Under the pieces are notes generated by a model. It did not search any database. It saw nothing but the letters and a program-made list of their open reading frames with translations, and had not been told where the DNA came from. Below, piece by piece: positions 1 through 8,509 of a stretch of DNA of 64,000 bases; position 1 is the stretch's first letter; every line of letters starts with the position of its first letter. Source of the stretch: Bradyrhizobium sp. 141 (lineage in GTDB: Bacteria; Pseudomonadota; Alphaproteobacteria; Rhizobiales; Xanthobacteraceae); contig NZ_JADPKR010000114.1 in the NCBI RefSeq assembly GCF_023074055.1, positions 62,001 through 126,000 of the forward strand. Direction: 5' to 3'. A program made the translations under genes and the position numbers.

Positions 1-1473
1 CGTGTCCATCGCATACAGGCCGTTATATTGATTGACGGTCCGCAGCGAGACGGGACCGGCGACTGTCGTCGGCTGGCCGGTCGGCCCCAGGAAGAGGCCG
101 CTGCCGCTGACGACGTAGTTTTCTCCGATCGAGCCGATCTCGGCGGTGGCGTTGTAGCGCGTGACGCCGGCATCATAGCTCGCGCCCATCACGAAGCGGT
201 TGTCGTGGCCAAACAACTGATCGGTGTTGGTGGCCTGCCCTGACACGCCGAAACTGGTCGAACGTATCGTGCTCCGGTCGATCTCGCCGAGGATGGTCCC
301 CAACGGATACGGATTGACGAGCTGCGCGCCGTTCGTGCCATTCGCCGGCGTCGCGTCGTCGCCGAAGCACAGCAGCCCCAGGGCGGCGCATTCCTGCACG
401 TCGGTCGGATTGCCGTCGACGAGCTTCTGCTCGTACCTGCGCACATGCGCGGTGCCTTCGAGCGTCCAGGTCGGCGTCGGATCGGCCTTACCGGTCAGAT
501 TGAGATAGCCGACGCGGTTGGACGTGGTCTGCGGCGTGGTGTAGGTCGCGCCCCAATATTTGTCGAGCAGCTCGGCGGGAACGGTGGCGCTGGCGCCGAA
601 ATCGTTCTTCGCGACGCCCATATTGGCGTGGAATTCGCTGTCGCCTGCCTTGTAGCCGACATCGCCGTAGAAGCGCCGCACGGTCGATTGGGAGAAATTG
701 CGGAAGCCGTTGTCGCGCAGGCCTTCGAGCGCGGCGTAGACACCGTAGTTCTTGTCGACCTGCTTGCCCCATTGCGCCGAGCCCTGGATGCGGCCGAACG
801 AGCCGCCCATCACGTCGATCTCGGCGCCCTGATAGGTAAAACCGTCCTTCATTTGCAAATTGATCGCGCCGCCCAATGCGTTGAGGCCGAAGGCGGGATT
901 ATTGGTCACCAGCGTCACCGACCTGATCGCGGCGGTCGGGATCAGGTCCCAATTGACGGCATCCGAGAAGGCTTCGTTGATGCGGACGCCGTTCTGGTAA
1001 ACAGCAAGGCCTTGCGGCGTGCCCGTCACGGGCGAAGCGACGAAGCCCCGGAATTCGACGTCCGGCTGGAACGGATTGCCGGTGACTTCGGTGATGTTGA
1101 CGCCGGCGATGTTGTCGCGCAGCGCGTCGGTGACGTTCAGCGAGCCGGTGCGCTTGATCTGGCTGGCATCGACGGCGTTGATCGCCGAAGGGACCTTGTC
1201 GACATCGAGACCTCTGCCGGTGCCCGGCGCGGTCGGGTAGACGTAGATCCGCGTCCGGGGACTGGCGGACGACGCAGCGCCGATGCGCGCGACCGGCCGC
1301 GTGGGCGCGCTACGTCTCGCCACCGACGGCGGCGGCGCCGTCACTTCGACCGGCGGCAGATTCTGGACGTTGGTCTCCTCGTCTTGCGCGGCCCCGGCAG
1401 GGCTGGCGAACACCAGACCAGTCGACACCGAGGCCATCAACAAACGACGCTTGAACGAAAGAACCTTGCCCAT
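1..1473 (-). CDS. TonB-dependent outer-membrane receptor (C-terminus beyond window)
   Basis: I read this frame directly: an ATG at 1473 opens a frame that runs off the left edge, with 491 residues visible. It has a Sec signal peptide (about residues 1-28), a TonB-box-like stretch (LPPVEVTAPP), a plug domain (about 85-200, with motifs such as VTDALRDNIAGVNI and NPAFGLNALGGAINL) and the start of a beta-barrel. Receptors of this class import metal chelates across the outer membrane using TonB energy. Its place beside a PQQ/lanthanide ABC operon suggests uptake of a lanthanide chelate, as for LutH of Methylorubrum. That substrate is inferred from context only. Confidence 0.85.
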   Translation of the reverse strand, partial: MGKVLSFKRRLLMASVSTGLVFASPAGAAQDEETNVQNLPPVEVTAPPPSVARRSAPTRPVARIGAASSASPRTRIYVYPTAPGTGRGLDVDKVPSAINAVDASQIKRTGSLNVTDALRDNIAGVNITEVTGNPFQPDVEFRGFVASPVTGTPQGLAVYQNGVRINEAFSDAVNWDLIPTAAIRSVTLVTNNPAFGLNALGGAINLQMKDGFTYQGAEIDVMGGSFGRIQGSAQWGKQVDKNYGVYAALEGLRDNGFRNFSQSTVRRFYGDVGYKAGDSEFHANMGVAKNDFGASATVPAELLDKYWGATYTTPQTTSNRVGYLNLTGKADPTPTWTLEGTAHVRRYEQKLVDGNPTDVQECAALGLLCFGDDATPANGTNGAQLVNPYPLGTILGEIDRSTIRSTSFGVSGQATNTDQLFGHDNRFVMGASYDAGVTRYNATAEIGSIGENYVVSGSGLFLGPTGQPTTVAGPVSLRTVNQYNGLYAMDT

Positions 1474-1592
1474 CCCCGCCTTCCCTTCCGTGACCACCGG
1501 CTGTTTTGATTTTCGCCGATTGGTCGAGACGAGTGTATTCGGCCGCAATGGGTGCGCCAGCCACAAAAGGTCAGGCAATATCCGCTCCCGAT

Positions 1593-1631
1593 TTCCCGAC
1601 TAAATCGGGAATTTTTCCCGATCGCGTCGGG
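1593..1631. promoter_or_regulatory. Nested inverted repeats upstream of the TonB receptor
   Basis: TTCCCGA (1593-1599) and TCGGGAA (1605-1611) form a perfect 7-bp inverted repeat with a 5-nt spacer. It is followed by TTTTT and then CCCGA (1617-1621) / TCGGG (1627-1631). The block lies just after the histidine kinase stop codon and about 120 bp upstream of the receptor start. It could be an operator for the receptor promoter or a hairpin ending the kinase transcript. Confidence 0.4.
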
Positions 1632-1636
1632 CGCGA

Positions 1637-2995
1637 TCAGGCAGCTGCCGTCGGAACCAGCGCTTCGACGGTCAAGCCGCCGGCACCGGAGACGACGTTG
1701 AGCGTGCCACCCAGCGCCAGAATCCGCTCCCGCATGCCGACGAGGCCGAAGCCGAGCTTCTGGCCCGGCTCCATGCCGCGGCCATTGTCGCTGACCCGCA
1801 CCCGGGCGCAGCCGCGGCCGTCGTGCGCCATCTGTTCCACCGGCTCGATGACGACATTGACCGAGGTCGCCCCGGCGTGGCGGAACACGTTGGTGAGCGC
1901 CTCCTGCACGATGCGGTAGATGGTCAGATCGGCGGTTTCGCCGGTGACCCCAAGCGACGGCGAGATCACGGTCTCGATCGCGACATCGGGATGCGACTCC
2001 CGCCACAGCCGCGACAGCGATTCGAGTGCCTGGCGCAGGCCAAGCTCGGCGAGGCCGACGGGGCGGAGGCGCTCCAGCACGCGGCGATTGAACTGCTGCA
2101 GCGCGTTGATCTGCTCCAGCATGGCGCTGCCATGTTTTCGCACGGCCTCGGCGCTCGGGACGCGTCCGTCTGCCTGCTTGGCCAGCGCGCCGGCATGCGC
2201 GCGCAGCGAGAACAGATACGGCCCGAACTCGTCGTGGAGCTCGCGCGCGATCTCCTTGCGCTCGATGTCCTGGAGCGACACCGCGCGCTCGGCGAGACGC
2301 CGCTTGTCCTCGACCGCCTCATGAAGCGTTGCGGCAAGGCGGTTGAGCTTGGTGCAGATCGCGGCGAGCTCCGGCGCGCCGCCGGGCGTGACACGGGCCT
2401 CGTAATGTCCGCCTTCGAGCTTCCCCATTGCCTCCGCCAGCGACTGGAGCGGTGCCAGCGCCCGGCCGACCACATTCATCATCAAGAAAAACAGCGCCAG
2501 CGCGATCGCCGAGCCAACCTCGAGCTGGGTCACGATGCCGTCCCAGATCTCGGCGATCTCGTCATCGGGATGCGAGGTGATCAGGAGCGAGCCGGGCCTG
2601 CCACGGATCGACGCCGGCACACTCACCGCGGTCTGCTCGGGATGAACCAGGCTGACGAACCAGGCCGGCGGCCCGCGCGTGTCGGCGTCAGTGTCAAGCC
2701 GGGGCGGCGTCTGCGGATTGCCGCCGGCATCCCGCAGCGTGATGCTGACATGGCGCAGACGGCTGAGGTCGCGCGCGATCTGGTTCAGCCTGGCCTCCGG
2801 ATCGGGCGCCTCGTTCAGGTCCGCCACGATCATCTCGATGAACTCGCGCGCGAGCCGGATCACGCTCTGGTCCTCGGCCTGCACCCGCGGTCCGGCCTCC
2901 GCGACCTGGCGGCCGATATTGACAGCGAGCCCCAGGGCCAGCAGCAGCGCCAGCAACAGGTTGATGCGCCCGCGCAAGGATAGATTTTGCCACAT
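1637..2995 (-). CDS. Membrane sensor histidine kinase (NarL/HisKA_3 type)
   Basis: 452 residues from the ATG at 2995; longer starts add a low-quality N-terminus. Transmembrane segments at about 12-28 and 160-178 flank a roughly 130-residue periplasmic sensor. A HAMP-like linker (180-230), the dimerisation helix with phospho-acceptor His254 (IARELHDEFG) and a C-terminal ATPase domain with N-box (VQEALTNVFRHA) follow. It is divergent from a NarL-type response regulator, so the two form a likely pair. Position between a TonB receptor and formaldehyde/lanthanide genes suggests control of quinoprotein or metal-uptake genes. The signal is unknown. Confidence 0.85.
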   Translation of the reverse strand: MWQNLSLRGRINLLLALLLALGLAVNIGRQVAEAGPRVQAEDQSVIRLAREFIEMIVADLNEAPDPEARLNQIARDLSRLRHVSITLRDAGGNPQTPPRLDTDADTRGPPAWFVSLVHPEQTAVSVPASIRGRPGSLLITSHPDDEIAEIWDGIVTQLEVGSAIALALFFLMMNVVGRALAPLQSLAEAMGKLEGGHYEARVTPGGAPELAAICTKLNRLAATLHEAVEDKRRLAERAVSLQDIERKEIARELHDEFGPYLFSLRAHAGALAKQADGRVPSAEAVRKHGSAMLEQINALQQFNRRVLERLRPVGLAELGLRQALESLSRLWRESHPDVAIETVISPSLGVTGETADLTIYRIVQEALTNVFRHAGATSVNVVIEPVEQMAHDGRGCARVRVSDNGRGMEPGQKLGFGLVGMRERILALGGTLNVVSGAGGLTVEALVPTAAA

Positions 2996-3188
2996 TGGTG
3001 TCGCCCGTGCCTCGCGAAGCTCTGCCCGCCCTGCCCGATGACGTTGACAGAGGCGAAGCGGCGGATATCTAATCGGAAGCGTACAGCAATCCCGGCCGGG
3101 TTGCATGAGGCGACATGAGACGCGCGCGGCTCCTTGTTCGGTATCATGCGGCGCGACAACAGGCCGGCGCTGTCACAGGGAAACGCCT

Positions 3189-3809
3189 ATGCGCATTCTG
3201 ATCGTCGACGATCATCCCATTGTCGCCTCCGGCTGCCGCGCCGTGCTGGCCGACGAGGGCGAGATCGAGATTTTGGAGGCCGCCGACGCCGAAGACGGGG
3301 AGTGCGTCTTCATCGTCGAACGTCCCGACCTCTGCATCATCGACATCAATTTGCCGACCGTCTCCGGATTCGAGCTCGCGCGCCGCATCCTCGAGCGCGC
3401 GCCCGAGGCCCGCATCATCATGTTCAGCATGAACGACGACCCGGCCTTTGCCGCGCGGGCGATCGAATGCGGCGCCAAGGGCTACGTTTCCAAGACCGGC
3501 GACCCCGACGACCTCGTCGAGGCGATCCGCGCCGTCGGCGGCGGCGGCACGTACTTGCCGAGCGCGATCGCGCGCAGCATCGCCTTTGCGGGACCTGCGC
3601 TGGCGCAAAGCCCGCTGTCCAAGCTGAACGCGCGCGAGATGGAGATCCTGCGGCTGCTCAGCGCCGGAAAGAGCCTGTCGGAAATCGCCTGGCTGGTGCA
3701 ATCGTCCTACAAGACGGTCGCCAACACCTCGTCCATCATGCGCCAGAAGCTCGGGGTGAAGACCTCGGTCGAGCTGGTGCGGCTGGCGATCGACAGCGGT
3801 GTTGCCTGA
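3189..3809 (+). CDS. LuxR/NarL-family response regulator
   Basis: 206 residues from the ATG at 3189, preceded by an AGGGA ribosome site. The receiver domain (1-120) has acidic residues at Asp7-Asp8 and phospho-acceptor Asp52 (LCIIDINLP). A LuxR-type helix-turn-helix fills the C-terminus (about 140-200, LNAREMEILRLLSAGKSLSEI). Family members bind DNA as dimers after phosphorylation by a HisKA_3 kinase, and the divergent neighbour supplies one. The 193-bp shared intergenic region probably holds both promoters. Targets are not visible from sequence; the adjacent receptor, fghA and ABC operon are the natural candidates. Confidence 0.85.
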   Translation: MRILIVDDHPIVASGCRAVLADEGEIEILEAADAEDGECVFIVERPDLCIIDINLPTVSGFELARRILERAPEARIIMFSMNDDPAFAARAIECGAKGYVSKTGDPDDLVEAIRAVGGGGTYLPSAIARSIAFAGPALAQSPLSKLNAREMEILRLLSAGKSLSEIAWLVQSSYKTVANTSSIMRQKLGVKTSVELVRLAIDSGVA

Positions 3810-3883
3810 CGCGGCAGCTGCCACAAATTCGGTCACACAAGCGTTGCAATATTGATGTGGGTAGATGCCACGGAGCTTAAGGC

Positions 3884-4729
3884 ATGACGATTCAGACTGT
3901 CTCGACGAACAAATCCTACGGCGGCGTGCAGGGTGTCTATCGCCACGCGAGCCAGGCGACCGGAACCGACATGGTGTTCTCGGTTTATGTTCCCCCGCAT
4001 GCAGACGGCGCCAAGCTGCCCGTGGTCTGGTACCTCTCCGGGCTGACCTGCACGCATGCCAACGTCACCGAGAAGGGCGAATTCCGCAAAGCCTGCGCCG
4101 AGCTCGGCCTGATCTTCGTCGCGCCCGACACCTCACCGCGCGGCCCCGACGTTCCCGGTGATGCCAACAATTCCTATGATTTCGGCCTGGGCGCCGGCTT
4201 CTATGTCGATGCGACGCAGGAGCCGTTCGCGCGCAATTATCGGATGTGGAGCTATGTGACCGACGAGCTGCCGAAGCTGGTCGCCGAGAGCTTTCCGGTC
4301 GACGTCAAGCGGCAATCGGTGATGGGACATTCGATGGGCGGTCACGGCGCGCTGACGGTGGCGCTGCGCAACCCGCACCGCTATCGCGCCGCGAGCGCGT
4401 TCGCGCCGATCGTGGCGCCCTCGCTCGTGCCCTGGGGCACCAAGGCGCTGACCGGCTATCTCGGACCGAACAAGGACGCCTGGCGCGGCCACGACACGGT
4501 GGCGCTGATCGAGGATGGCGCGAAGTTTTCCGGCTTCCTGGTCGACGTCGGCGAGGCCGACAATTTCCTGAAGGAGCAGCTCAAGCCGGAGCTGCTCGAA
4601 GCCGCCTGCACCAAGGCGAGCATCCCGCTGACGCTGCGACGTCAGGCGGGTTACGATCACAGCTATTATTTCATCTCGACCTTCATGGGCGATCATCTGC
4701 ACTGGCACGCGGAGAGATTGAAGGCCTAG
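3884..4729 (+). CDS. fghA: S-formylglutathione hydrolase (esterase D family)
   Basis: 281 residues, the usual family length. It hydrolyses S-formylglutathione to formate and glutathione in the cytoplasm, the last step of glutathione-linked formaldehyde oxidation. The nucleophile is Ser150 in GHSMGGHGAL; the early LSGLTCTHAN stretch and the C-terminal GYDHSYYFI with the catalytic His are typical of the family. It completes the pathway with adhC and gfa near 31-32.7 kb, although it sits 27 kb away beside the two-component pair. Confidence 0.93.
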   Translation: MTIQTVSTNKSYGGVQGVYRHASQATGTDMVFSVYVPPHADGAKLPVVWYLSGLTCTHANVTEKGEFRKACAELGLIFVAPDTSPRGPDVPGDANNSYDFGLGAGFYVDATQEPFARNYRMWSYVTDELPKLVAESFPVDVKRQSVMGHSMGGHGALTVALRNPHRYRAASAFAPIVAPSLVPWGTKALTGYLGPNKDAWRGHDTVALIEDGAKFSGFLVDVGEADNFLKEQLKPELLEAACTKASIPLTLRRQAGYDHSYYFISTFMGDHLHWHAERLKA

Positions 4730-4748
4730 GCGTTGCTCGCTGCCCTTC

Positions 4749-4891
4749 CCTTCTCCCCTTGCGGGAGAAGGTGGCGCGAAGCGCCGGATGAGGGGTATAT
4801 CCGCTCGCACGACTGTTCAAGAGGATAAATACTCCTCACCCGTCTCGCCGCTAGCACGGCAAGCCACCCTCTCCCGCAAGGGGAGAGGGTG
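4749..4891. repeat. Palindromic intergenic repeat, family A (copy 1)
   Basis: Two inverted units: CTTCTCCCCTTGCGGGAGAAG with a GGCGCGAAGCGCC hairpin and GGATGAGGGG, then the reverse arrangement ending CTCTCCCGCAAGGGGAGAG. Related copies lie at 13914-14068 and 58541-58661. Sits between convergent genes and is probably transcribed from both sides. Confidence 0.75.
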
Positions 4892-4915
4892 CAGTTGTGC
4901 TCGCGGAGAGAAAGT

Positions 4916-5419
4916 CTACTCCCGCTTCCCGTAATTCGGCGCCAGCAAGCGGTTGCGGATCAGATAGCTCATCGTGCGCGTCCAGGCTTCATCGGTATTG
5001 CCGCGCATGTCGGCGCTCGCCGCCGCGATCATGGTGCCGGTCTTCACGTCGCGCAGATAGATGTTGAGGTTGATGATCAGGTTCGAGACCTTCTGCACCA
5101 TGCCGGTGATCTCCAGGTCCGCTCCTAACTCCCCGGCGAGCTTGAGATCGCAGCCGCCGCAGGCCTGTAAGTTGGCGTGACGGGCCGCGTCCCTGACCGG
5201 CGCGATGTCGAGCACCTGGAACCTGCCGGAATCCGTCAATTCCTTGCGGAGCTGCTCGCTGATGCGCACGAGCCGCGCCTCTTCGGGCCTGGAGCCGTAG
5301 AACTCGCCGGGCAGGCTGGTGTCGATCAGCTCGAAATCGAACACCGCGAGTTTCGGCGGGTCGGCGCGCGCGACCGAGCCCGTCAACAGCAAAGCGGCGA
5401 AACACATCAGCGCTCGCAT
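4916..5419 (-). CDS. Exported DUF2380/DUF3280-like protein
   Basis: 167 residues from the ATG at 5419. A Sec signal peptide (1-18, ending VARA) leads into a mature domain beginning PPKLAVFDFELIDTSL. It has a Cys pair (ACGGCDLKLA) and the segment VQKVSNLIINLNIYLRDV. I recognise the pattern as an uncharacterised periplasmic domain often near PQQ dehydrogenase genes, but am not certain of the DUF number. It is divergent from the ABC operon that starts at 5548. No reaction can be assigned. Confidence 0.75.
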   Translation of the reverse strand: MRALMCFAALLLTGSVARADPPKLAVFDFELIDTSLPGEFYGSRPEEARLVRISEQLRKELTDSGRFQVLDIAPVRDAARHANLQACGGCDLKLAGELGADLEITGMVQKVSNLIINLNIYLRDVKTGTMIAAASADMRGNTDEAWTRTMSYLIRNRLLAPNYGKRE

Positions 5420-5547
5420 GATCGTGATTCCAGTCCTCGTGCGCGCGGGGACGAAATGCGGGGTTGCATGCCCTGACAAATTGGTCATGCTTTAGCAGAG
5501 ACAATTCTCTACCGGCGGTCAAGCGGGGGAGAGCGCCTGGAGGAAAC

Positions 5548-6729
5548 ATGATCCGATGGTTGGCCGGTCTGATCGGCCTTGGTCTCGCTGCGACGAGCGC
5601 GCTCGCGGCGGAGCCTGCCCTGATCGGCGTCGGCTATCTCGGCGTCGCCGGTACCAGATCGACGCTGTCGCTGGTCGAGCAGCCCGCGGAGAATGACGGC
5701 ATCGCCGGCGCGCGCCTCGCCATCGAGGACAACAACACCACCGGAAAATTTCTGGGCCAGCGGTTCGCGCTGGAAGAGCGCCGCATTAAGGAAGGCGAGG
5801 ACGTAGTGCAGGCCGCGACCGCGCTGGCGGAGAAGAACGGCTTCATCATCACTGACCTGCCCGCCGATGCGCTGCTGAAAGTGGCCGACGCCCTGCGCGA
5901 CCGCGGCACGCTTCTGTTCAATGCGGGGGCGATCGACGAGCGGCTGCGCGAGGCCGATTGCCGCGCCAATGTGATCCACACCGCGCCGACGCGCGCGATG
6001 CTGGCGGATGCGCTCGGCCAGTATCTCGTTTGGAAAAAGTGGTCGCGTTGGCTGCTGGTGGTCGGCTCGCACGACGAGGACAAGCTGTTCGCCGATGCAC
6101 TCCGGCGCACCGCCACGCGATTCGGTGCCAAGATCGTGCAGGAACGCAATTTCGAGGACAAGGGCGGCGCACGCCGCACCGACAGTGGCGTGACGCTGAT
6201 CCAGCGCCAGATGCCGGTGTTCACGCAGCAAGCCCCCGCCTACGACGTGCTGGTCGCCGCCGACGAGAGTGAGGTGTTCGGCGCCTATCTGCCCTATCGC
6301 ACCTGGGATCCGCGGCCCGTCGCGGGCTCGGCCGGCCTCGTGCCGCGCAGCTGGGACGCGGCGCAGGACCAGTGGGGCGCAATCCAGATGCAGAACCGCT
6401 TTATGAAGCTGAATTCACGGCGCATGACCCCGCTCGACATGCAGGCCTGGACCGCGGCCCGCATGATCGGCGAAGCCACCTCGCGCACCAATTCCGGCGA
6501 CGTGAAAAAGGTGACCGACTTCATCAAGGGCCCGGACTTCTCGGTCGCCGCCTTCAAGGGCACGCGGCTGACCTTACGCGACTGGAATCTCCAGCTGCGC
6601 CAACCGATCCTGCTGGTCGACGGCCGCATGGTGGTGTCGGTGTCGCCGCAGGAGGGTTTTCTGCATCAGGTCTCCGAGCTCGACACGCTCGGCTATGATC
6701 GTCCGGAGAGCAAATGCAAGTTGAAATGA
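5548..6729 (+). CDS. lutA: ABC substrate-binding protein of the PQQ-dehydrogenase-associated system (LutA-like)
   Basis: 393 residues from the ATG at 5548, preceded by GGAGGA; the in-frame start at 5464 is rejected because it lacks the ribosome site and signal peptide fit. Sec signal peptide (1-20, SALAAEP). The mature part is a type I periplasmic-binding fold of the branched-chain-amino-acid receptor class (IGYLG-like strand, LAIEDNNTTGKFLGQRF, late RTWDPRPVAGSAGL). It is first in a coupled five-gene operon with propeller, ATPase, permease and exported protein. In Methylorubrum the equivalent operon is needed for lanthanide uptake; the same role here is inferred from synteny. Confidence 0.8.
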   Translation: MIRWLAGLIGLGLAATSALAAEPALIGVGYLGVAGTRSTLSLVEQPAENDGIAGARLAIEDNNTTGKFLGQRFALEERRIKEGEDVVQAATALAEKNGFIITDLPADALLKVADALRDRGTLLFNAGAIDERLREADCRANVIHTAPTRAMLADALGQYLVWKKWSRWLLVVGSHDEDKLFADALRRTATRFGAKIVQERNFEDKGGARRTDSGVTLIQRQMPVFTQQAPAYDVLVAADESEVFGAYLPYRTWDPRPVAGSAGLVPRSWDAAQDQWGAIQMQNRFMKLNSRRMTPLDMQAWTAARMIGEATSRTNSGDVKKVTDFIKGPDFSVAAFKGTRLTLRDWNLQLRQPILLVDGRMVVSVSPQEGFLHQVSELDTLGYDRPESKCKLK

Positions 6730-7706
6730 GGACGCAGATGTTGCGCATGGGGCGTGTGGGGTTGCTGTCCGGACTGACGCTGGCGGCAGCGCCCGCGCAT
6801 GCGTTCATCGCCTATGTCTCGAACGAGAAGAGCAATACGGTGACGGTGATCGACACCGACAGCTGGACCGTGACCAAGACCATCAAGGTCGGCCAGCGCC
6901 CGCGCGGCATCGACTTCACCCGCGACGGCAAGTTCGTGATGGTCGCGGTCGGCGACGACGACACCATCCAGGTGATCGACGCCAAGACGCAAGCCGTGGT
7001 GGACAGCCTGCCCTCAGGACCCGACCCGGAATTGTTCGCCCAGGATGCCGCCGGCAAGATCCTCTACGTCGCCAATGAGAACGACAACACGGTGACGGTG
7101 ATCGACCTCGAGAAGCGGGCGCGGCTCGGCGACATCCAGGTCGGCGTCGAGCCCGAGGGCATGACCATCAGCCCCGACGGCAAGACGCTGATCAACACGT
7201 CGGAAACGACCAACATGGCGCATTTCATCGACACCTCGTCGCGCCAGATCGTCGCCAACGTGCTGGTCGATGCGCGGCCGCGCTTTGCCGAATTCAAGCA
7301 TGACAGCTCCGAAGTGTGGGTCTCCTCCGAGATCGGCGGTACCGTTTCGGTGATCGATCCCAGGAAGCACGAGGTGATCGGCAAGGTCACGTTCGAGATC
7401 CCGGGCCTGCGGAAAGAGGCGATCCAGCCGGTCGGCATCGGCATGACCAAGGACGACAAGACCGCCTTCGTCGCGCTCGGCCCTGCCAACCGCATCGCCG
7501 TGGTCGATGTCGCCACGCGCAAGGTGACGAAATATCTGCTGGTCGGTCAGCGGGTCTGGCACATGGCGTTCACGCCCGATGAGAAATACCTGCTCACCAC
7601 CAACGGCGTTTCCAATGATGTCTCGGTGATCGACGTCGCCGCGCAAAAGGTGATCAAGACCATTCAGGTGGGCGAATTGCCCTGGGGCATCACGATCGCG
7701 CCATGA
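6726..7706 (+). CDS. YVTN beta-propeller repeat protein of the PQQ-associated operon
   Basis: 326 residues from an ATG at 6726 that overlaps the lutA stop (ATGA). A signal peptide (about 1-26, ending AHA) precedes repeated units of about 42 residues of the form NTVTVID...V..I.VG.RP.G, giving about seven blades. This matches the family of propeller proteins linked to PQQ-dependent catabolism and corresponds to a lut-cluster exported protein (probably LutD). Periplasmic. A metal- or cofactor-binding role is possible but no binding site can be named from sequence. Confidence 0.85.
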   Translation: MRTQMLRMGRVGLLSGLTLAAAPAHAFIAYVSNEKSNTVTVIDTDSWTVTKTIKVGQRPRGIDFTRDGKFVMVAVGDDDTIQVIDAKTQAVVDSLPSGPDPELFAQDAAGKILYVANENDNTVTVIDLEKRARLGDIQVGVEPEGMTISPDGKTLINTSETTNMAHFIDTSSRQIVANVLVDARPRFAEFKHDSSEVWVSSEIGGTVSVIDPRKHEVIGKVTFEIPGLRKEAIQPVGIGMTKDDKTAFVALGPANRIAVVDVATRKVTKYLLVGQRVWHMAFTPDEKYLLTTNGVSNDVSVIDVAAQKVIKTIQVGELPWGITIAP

Positions 7707-8509
7707 CCAGCCCTGCTCCGATTCCCGAACCACAGGAGGCGCCGAGGCTAGAAGCGGCCGCGGCGCCGGCGCTGTCGGTCGACGGTGTCAGCCATGCCTA
7801 TGGGCCGCGCCGCGCGTTGATCGACGTCTCTTTCAATGTGCAGCCGGCGAGCTTCACCGCGCTGCTCGGCCTCAACGGCGCCGGCAAGAGCACGTTGTTC
7901 TCGCTGATCACGCGCCTGTTCGGCATCCAGTCCGGCCGCGTCGGCATTTTCGGCCATGACATCAGCAAAAGCCCCGGCGAGGCGTTGCGGCTGCTCGGTG
8001 TCGTGTTCCAGCCGCGCACGCTCGATCTCGACCTGTCGTTGACGCAGAACCTGCTCTACCACGCCGCACTCCACGGCATCAGCCGCCGCGAAGCCGCTGC
8101 ACGCAGCGCCGCGCTGCTCGGCCGCATCGGGCTCGAAGACCGCGCCGGCAGCAAGGTGCGCGATCTCTCGGGCGGGCAGATGCGGCGGCTCGAGATCGCC
8201 CGCGCGCTGCTGCACCGGCCACGGCTGCTGCTCCTCGACGAGCCGACCGTCGGCTTGGATGTCAAGGCGCGCGCCGACATCATCAGTCAGGTCCGCCAGC
8301 TCGTGACGGAGCAAGGCATCGGCGTGCTCTGGGCCACGCATCTGTTCGACGAGATCATGCCCAGTGACGACCTCGTGGTGCTGCACCAGGGCAGGGTGCT
8401 GGCGCAGGGGCCGATGAGCCGCGTCATCACCGAAGCCGGCGCGCAGGACGTCAACACCGCCTTCATGCGCCTGACCGGCGCGCAAACCATGCCGGGAGGC
8501 GGCGCATGA
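7703..8509 (+). CDS. lutE: ABC transporter ATPase, PQQ-associated system (LutE-like)
   Basis: 268 residues; ATGA overlap with the propeller gene. Walker A GLNGAGKST, Q-loop (VVFQPRTLDLDLSL), signature LSGGQMRRLEIARALL, Walker B LLLLDEPTVGLD and H-loop (WATHLFDE) are all present, so the ATPase should be active. The class resembles ABC-2 exporters' ATPases (NatA/DrrA-like), an odd partner for a periplasmic binding protein but characteristic of this PQQ-linked system. Confidence 0.88.
   Translation: MTSPAPIPEPQEAPRLEAAAAPALSVDGVSHAYGPRRALIDVSFNVQPASFTALLGLNGAGKSTLFSLITRLFGIQSGRVGIFGHDISKSPGEALRLLGVVFQPRTLDLDLSLTQNLLYHAALHGISRREAAARSAALLGRIGLEDRAGSKVRDLSGGQMRRLEIARALLHRPRLLLLDEPTVGLDVKARADIISQVRQLVTEQGIGVLWATHLFDEIMPSDDLVVLHQGRVLAQGPMSRVITEAGAQDVNTAFMRLTGAQTMPGGGA

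Noticed and set aside
4749..4891. CRISPR array
   Set aside because: The repeats are inverted single units with no regular spacers; no cas genes occur.
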